Source: a virus
Virus record (IMG/VR): IMGVR_UViG_3300042371_001057
Span: 1-21,657 of that record
Reading direction: 5' to 3' (one strand)
Length of the DNA: 21,657 nt
This document shows, piece by piece, positions 19,522 to 21,657 of the stretch. A program made the translations under genes and the position numbers. Numbering within the stretch: position 1 is the first letter of the stretch; every line of letters begins with the position of its first letter. Below the pieces are notes generated by a model. The model did no database searches. It worked only from the letters and a program-made list of their open reading frames with translations, and had not been told where the DNA came from.

Positions 19522-21135
19522 ATGTCGACCCACATGCTGGCGCCCCCGCTTCCCGCCAACCCGGTCGAAGCGCAGCGCGTGGAGCACACCCGCCTCCGCC
19601 GGCGCGTGCTCTACTCGATGCACGAGGGCGACGTGCGCGCCCGGCTCTCCGAGGCCGTGGGCCCCACCCGCGCGCAGGCGTGGAAGCTCACGGACATGAC
19701 GTCCAACCCGGCGTGGTACGTCTGCTCTCAACTCGCCGCGCTTCACCGCGAGACCCCCGAGGTCACGCCCCCCGACGGTGGCGAGGACGTGGCCGCCTCG
19801 GTCTCCGAGTCGGGGTTCTGGCAGCTCGCGCAGCGCGTCCAGCGCGACACCATCGGGCTGAACGACCTGTTCGTGCGGGTCGACATCGACCCCGAGACGA
19901 AGGAGCCCGGCTACCGGCTTGTCCCGCCCGACCTGGTCGAGATCATCACCAACCCGTTCGCCCCCTCCCAGCCGCTCGCGATGAAGGAGTGGATCCAGGA
20001 CCCCGACAACGCCGGGCAGTGGGTCCAGCTCGTGACCGACCCGCGCGAGGCGCTCTACATGGCCCTCGACGCGGAGGGCATCGACGTGTCCGCCCGCGTG
20101 CTCAAGGGCGACTTCCGGGGCGAGGCCTACCCCTGGTTTGTCGGCGGCAAGCCCGTGCTTCCCTACATCGGGTACCACGCCGCCGAGACCGGCTACGCGC
20201 TCGAACCCTACGGTGGGCGCGAGGTGTTCGAGGGGTCCCTACAGCTCGGCGTCTACTACAGCTTCTTCGGCCACATCCTCCGCAACGCCGCGTGGGGGCA
20301 GCGCTGGATCCTCGGCGCCGAGCCCGTCGGCGGCGATGTCGACGAGGACGGCCGGCGGAGGGAGATCGTGGCCGACCCCGCCACCCTCCTCGTGCTCCGG
20401 CAGATGGAGGACGCCGCGGGCCAGGCGCAGGTGGGACAGTTCGCGCCCCCGGTCGACCCCGACCGCATCCTCGCCGCGATCGAGCGCTACGAGCAGCGCG
20501 TGGTCGAGATGGCGCTCTCGACGGTGGGCGTGTCCCGCCGCGAGTCTGACGTCCGCTCCGCCATGTCCCTCGCCGTCTCCCGCGAGGCCCAGCGCGAGGC
20601 GCAGCGGGCCTACGAGCCCGTGTTCCGCCGCTCCGACATCCGCCTCCTCCGCCTCACCTCGGGCCTCATGGGCGGCCCGGTGGACGGCTGGCGCATCCAG
20701 TACAAGGGCGCCCCGCGCGACTCCATCGAGCTCGACGCCGAGCTGACCCGGATGCAGGGGCAGATCGCCGCGGGCCTCCTCGACAAGGTCACAGCCTACC
20801 AGCAGCTCCATCCCGGCCTCCTTCGCGACGAGGCGGAGGCTGCCGTGAAGACGATCACCGAGACGAACCGCCGGCTCTCTGGCGGCGCGATCGAAGTGGT
20901 GACCGGCGCCCCCGCCGCCGATGCGCCCGCCCCCTCGGCCATGCCCACGATCGCGCTCACCTCCACGGACATCGCCTCCATCGTGACCGTCGACGAGGCC
21001 CGCGCCTCCCAGGGGCTCCCCCCGATCGGCGGCACGGACGGAGCGCTCACCGTCGCCGAATTCCAAGCGAAGAACGCGGCCGTGATCGCCGCGGCCGCCA
21101 ACGCCACCGCCGGAACCCCGACCCCGACCCCGTAG
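19522..21135 (+). CDS. Portal protein
   Basis: 537 aa from the ATG at 19522; the same frame is open far upstream inside terL but that part is a shadow. Portal proteins form the dodecameric ring at one vertex of the head through which DNA is packaged. The order WYVCSQLAALHRETPEVTPP (near 70), RLVPPDLVEIITNPF (near 132-146), a central domain with YSFFGHILRNAAWGQRW (near 246-262), and a helical stem (AAIERYEQRVVEMALSTVGV near 316-335) fits known portals. The C-terminus contains VTVDEARASQGLPPIGGTDG (489-508), a motif I recognise from phage portal proteins, followed by an Ala-rich tail. It follows terL directly, as usual. Confidence 0.8.
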   Translation: MSTHMLAPPLPANPVEAQRVEHTRLRRRVLYSMHEGDVRARLSEAVGPTRAQAWKLTDMTSNPAWYVCSQLAALHRETPEVTPPDGGEDVAASVSESGFWQLAQRVQRDTIGLNDLFVRVDIDPETKEPGYRLVPPDLVEIITNPFAPSQPLAMKEWIQDPDNAGQWVQLVTDPREALYMALDAEGIDVSARVLKGDFRGEAYPWFVGGKPVLPYIGYHAAETGYALEPYGGREVFEGSLQLGVYYSFFGHILRNAAWGQRWILGAEPVGGDVDEDGRRREIVADPATLLVLRQMEDAAGQAQVGQFAPPVDPDRILAAIERYEQRVVEMALSTVGVSRRESDVRSAMSLAVSREAQREAQRAYEPVFRRSDIRLLRLTSGLMGGPVDGWRIQYKGAPRDSIELDAELTRMQGQIAAGLLDKVTAYQQLHPGLLRDEAEAAVKTITETNRRLSGGAIEVVTGAPAADAPAPSAMPTIALTSTDIASIVTVDEARASQGLPPIGGTDGALTVAEFQAKNAAVIAAAANATAGTPTPTP

Positions 21136-21154
21136 ACCCGAGAGGACACCCCCC

Positions 21155-21657
21155 ATGGCTGAACCCGAGACCCGCGAGCCCGTACCCTACGAGCGCTTCC
21201 AGACCGTCGTGAGCGAGAAGAACACCCTGACCGCCGAGATCACCACGCTCCGCGGCGAGGTCCAGAAGCTGACCGAGAAGGCCGCGACCGTCGACACGCT
21301 CTCCACCGAGGTCACCCGCTGGAAGGGCGAGGCCGAGGCCGCCGCCGGCCGCTTCAACACCTTCACCGAGATCTCTGGCGCGCTCGGGTCCAACGACCCC
21401 GACGTGATCGCCGCCTTCGACGGCAAGTACAAAGCCCTCCCCGAGAAGGACCGCCCCACACGCGCCGCGTGGGTCGAGGCCCTGAAGGCGAAGCCCGAGG
21501 ACGCCCCCGGCGTGCTCCGCCCGTGGCTGACCCCCGCGCCTGGCGCCAAGGGCCCCGAGCCGAAGCCGGCCCCCCGCAACCCGGCCGCGCCCAGCTCGCC
21601 CCCCAACGCCCCGGCCGCGATCGTCGGCGCCGAGGTGGCGCGCATCAAGGCCACCTG
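21155..21657 (+). CDS. Scaffold-like head protein, truncated by the window edge
   Basis: At least 167 codons from an ATG with a good ribosome site (AGAGGA), with no stop before the window ends. Residues about 12-75 form a charged coiled coil (YERFQTVVSEKNTLTAEITT, LRGEVQKLTEKAATVDTLST), followed by a small helical domain (SNDPDVIAAFDGKYKALPEK) and then a Pro/Ala-rich disordered region. Coiled coil plus disordered tail, placed right after the portal and expected before the major capsid gene, is the layout of phage scaffolding proteins. The role is inferred from shape and position; a protease domain could still follow beyond the edge. Confidence 0.65.
   Translation, partial: MAEPETREPVPYERFQTVVSEKNTLTAEITTLRGEVQKLTEKAATVDTLSTEVTRWKGEAEAAAGRFNTFTEISGALGSNDPDVIAAFDGKYKALPEKDRPTRAAWVEALKAKPEDAPGVLRPWLTPAPGAKGPEPKPAPRNPAAPSSPPNAPAAIVGAEVARIKAT

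Overview
This is a very GC-rich window (roughly 70 % by eye) carrying most of the control, replication and packaging half of a temperate tailed bacteriophage, probably of a high-GC bacterium. No host gene, rRNA or tRNA is visible, so the host cannot be named. The phage nature rests on recognisable genes: a tyrosine integrase with an excisionase-like partner, divergent repressor and Cro-like genes, SSB and a Sak4-like ATPase, a RusA-like resolvase, two DNA methyltransferases, a primosome-like gene pair, terminase small and large subunits, a portal and the start of a scaffold-like protein. Almost every gene is joined to the next by a 4-nt start/stop overlap (ATGA, GTGA or TTGA). These overlaps were used to choose many starts, including GTG and TTG, and they expose genes of only 37 and 55 codons.

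Layout. 1-3827 (rightward): end of the structural operon (tail-fibre-like proteins), then a lysis-like group (a membrane/coiled-coil protein and a DUF5675 protein) and small unknowns, closed by a hairpin. 3862-4047: probable attP, with two pairs of 9-nt direct repeats flanking a 7-7-7 inverted repeat. 4070-10236 (leftward): integrase, excisionase-like gene, a run of small accessory genes, SSB, Sak4-like ATPase and two small genes. 10237-10500: regulatory DNA with an operator-like palindrome, a candidate leftward promoter and short repeats. 10501-10726: a small rightward ORF interrupted by a run of 16 G. 10637-11418: divergent repressor and Cro-like genes with mirror-image promoters. 11415-17156 (rightward early operon): regulator, C5 methyltransferase, RusA-like resolvase, O-like initiator with iteron-like repeats inside the gene, P-like loader, adenine methyltransferase, a zinc-motif protein and a short sigma-70 region-2-like protein. 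17157-21657: terminase, portal and scaffold-like genes (late operon, running off the right edge).

How it could work together: the repressor and Cro-like protein probably act on the same TTGTC-N8-GACAA sites in front of the leftward and rightward early operons. The leftward operon would supply recombination and integration/excision functions. The rightward operon would supply DNA modification and replication, then a sigma-like protein placed directly before the late genes. Structural genes lie left of attP and packaging genes at the right end, so the map is a permuted circle of an unintegrated phage genome rather than an integrated prophage with host DNA at its edges.

The most unusual signals are the G16 tract that splits an otherwise open reading frame, the iteron cluster inside the initiator gene, the apparently leaderless Cro-like gene, the sigma-region-2-only protein, and the CGGTACCACGG motif set at the same distance before the terminase large subunit and portal starts.
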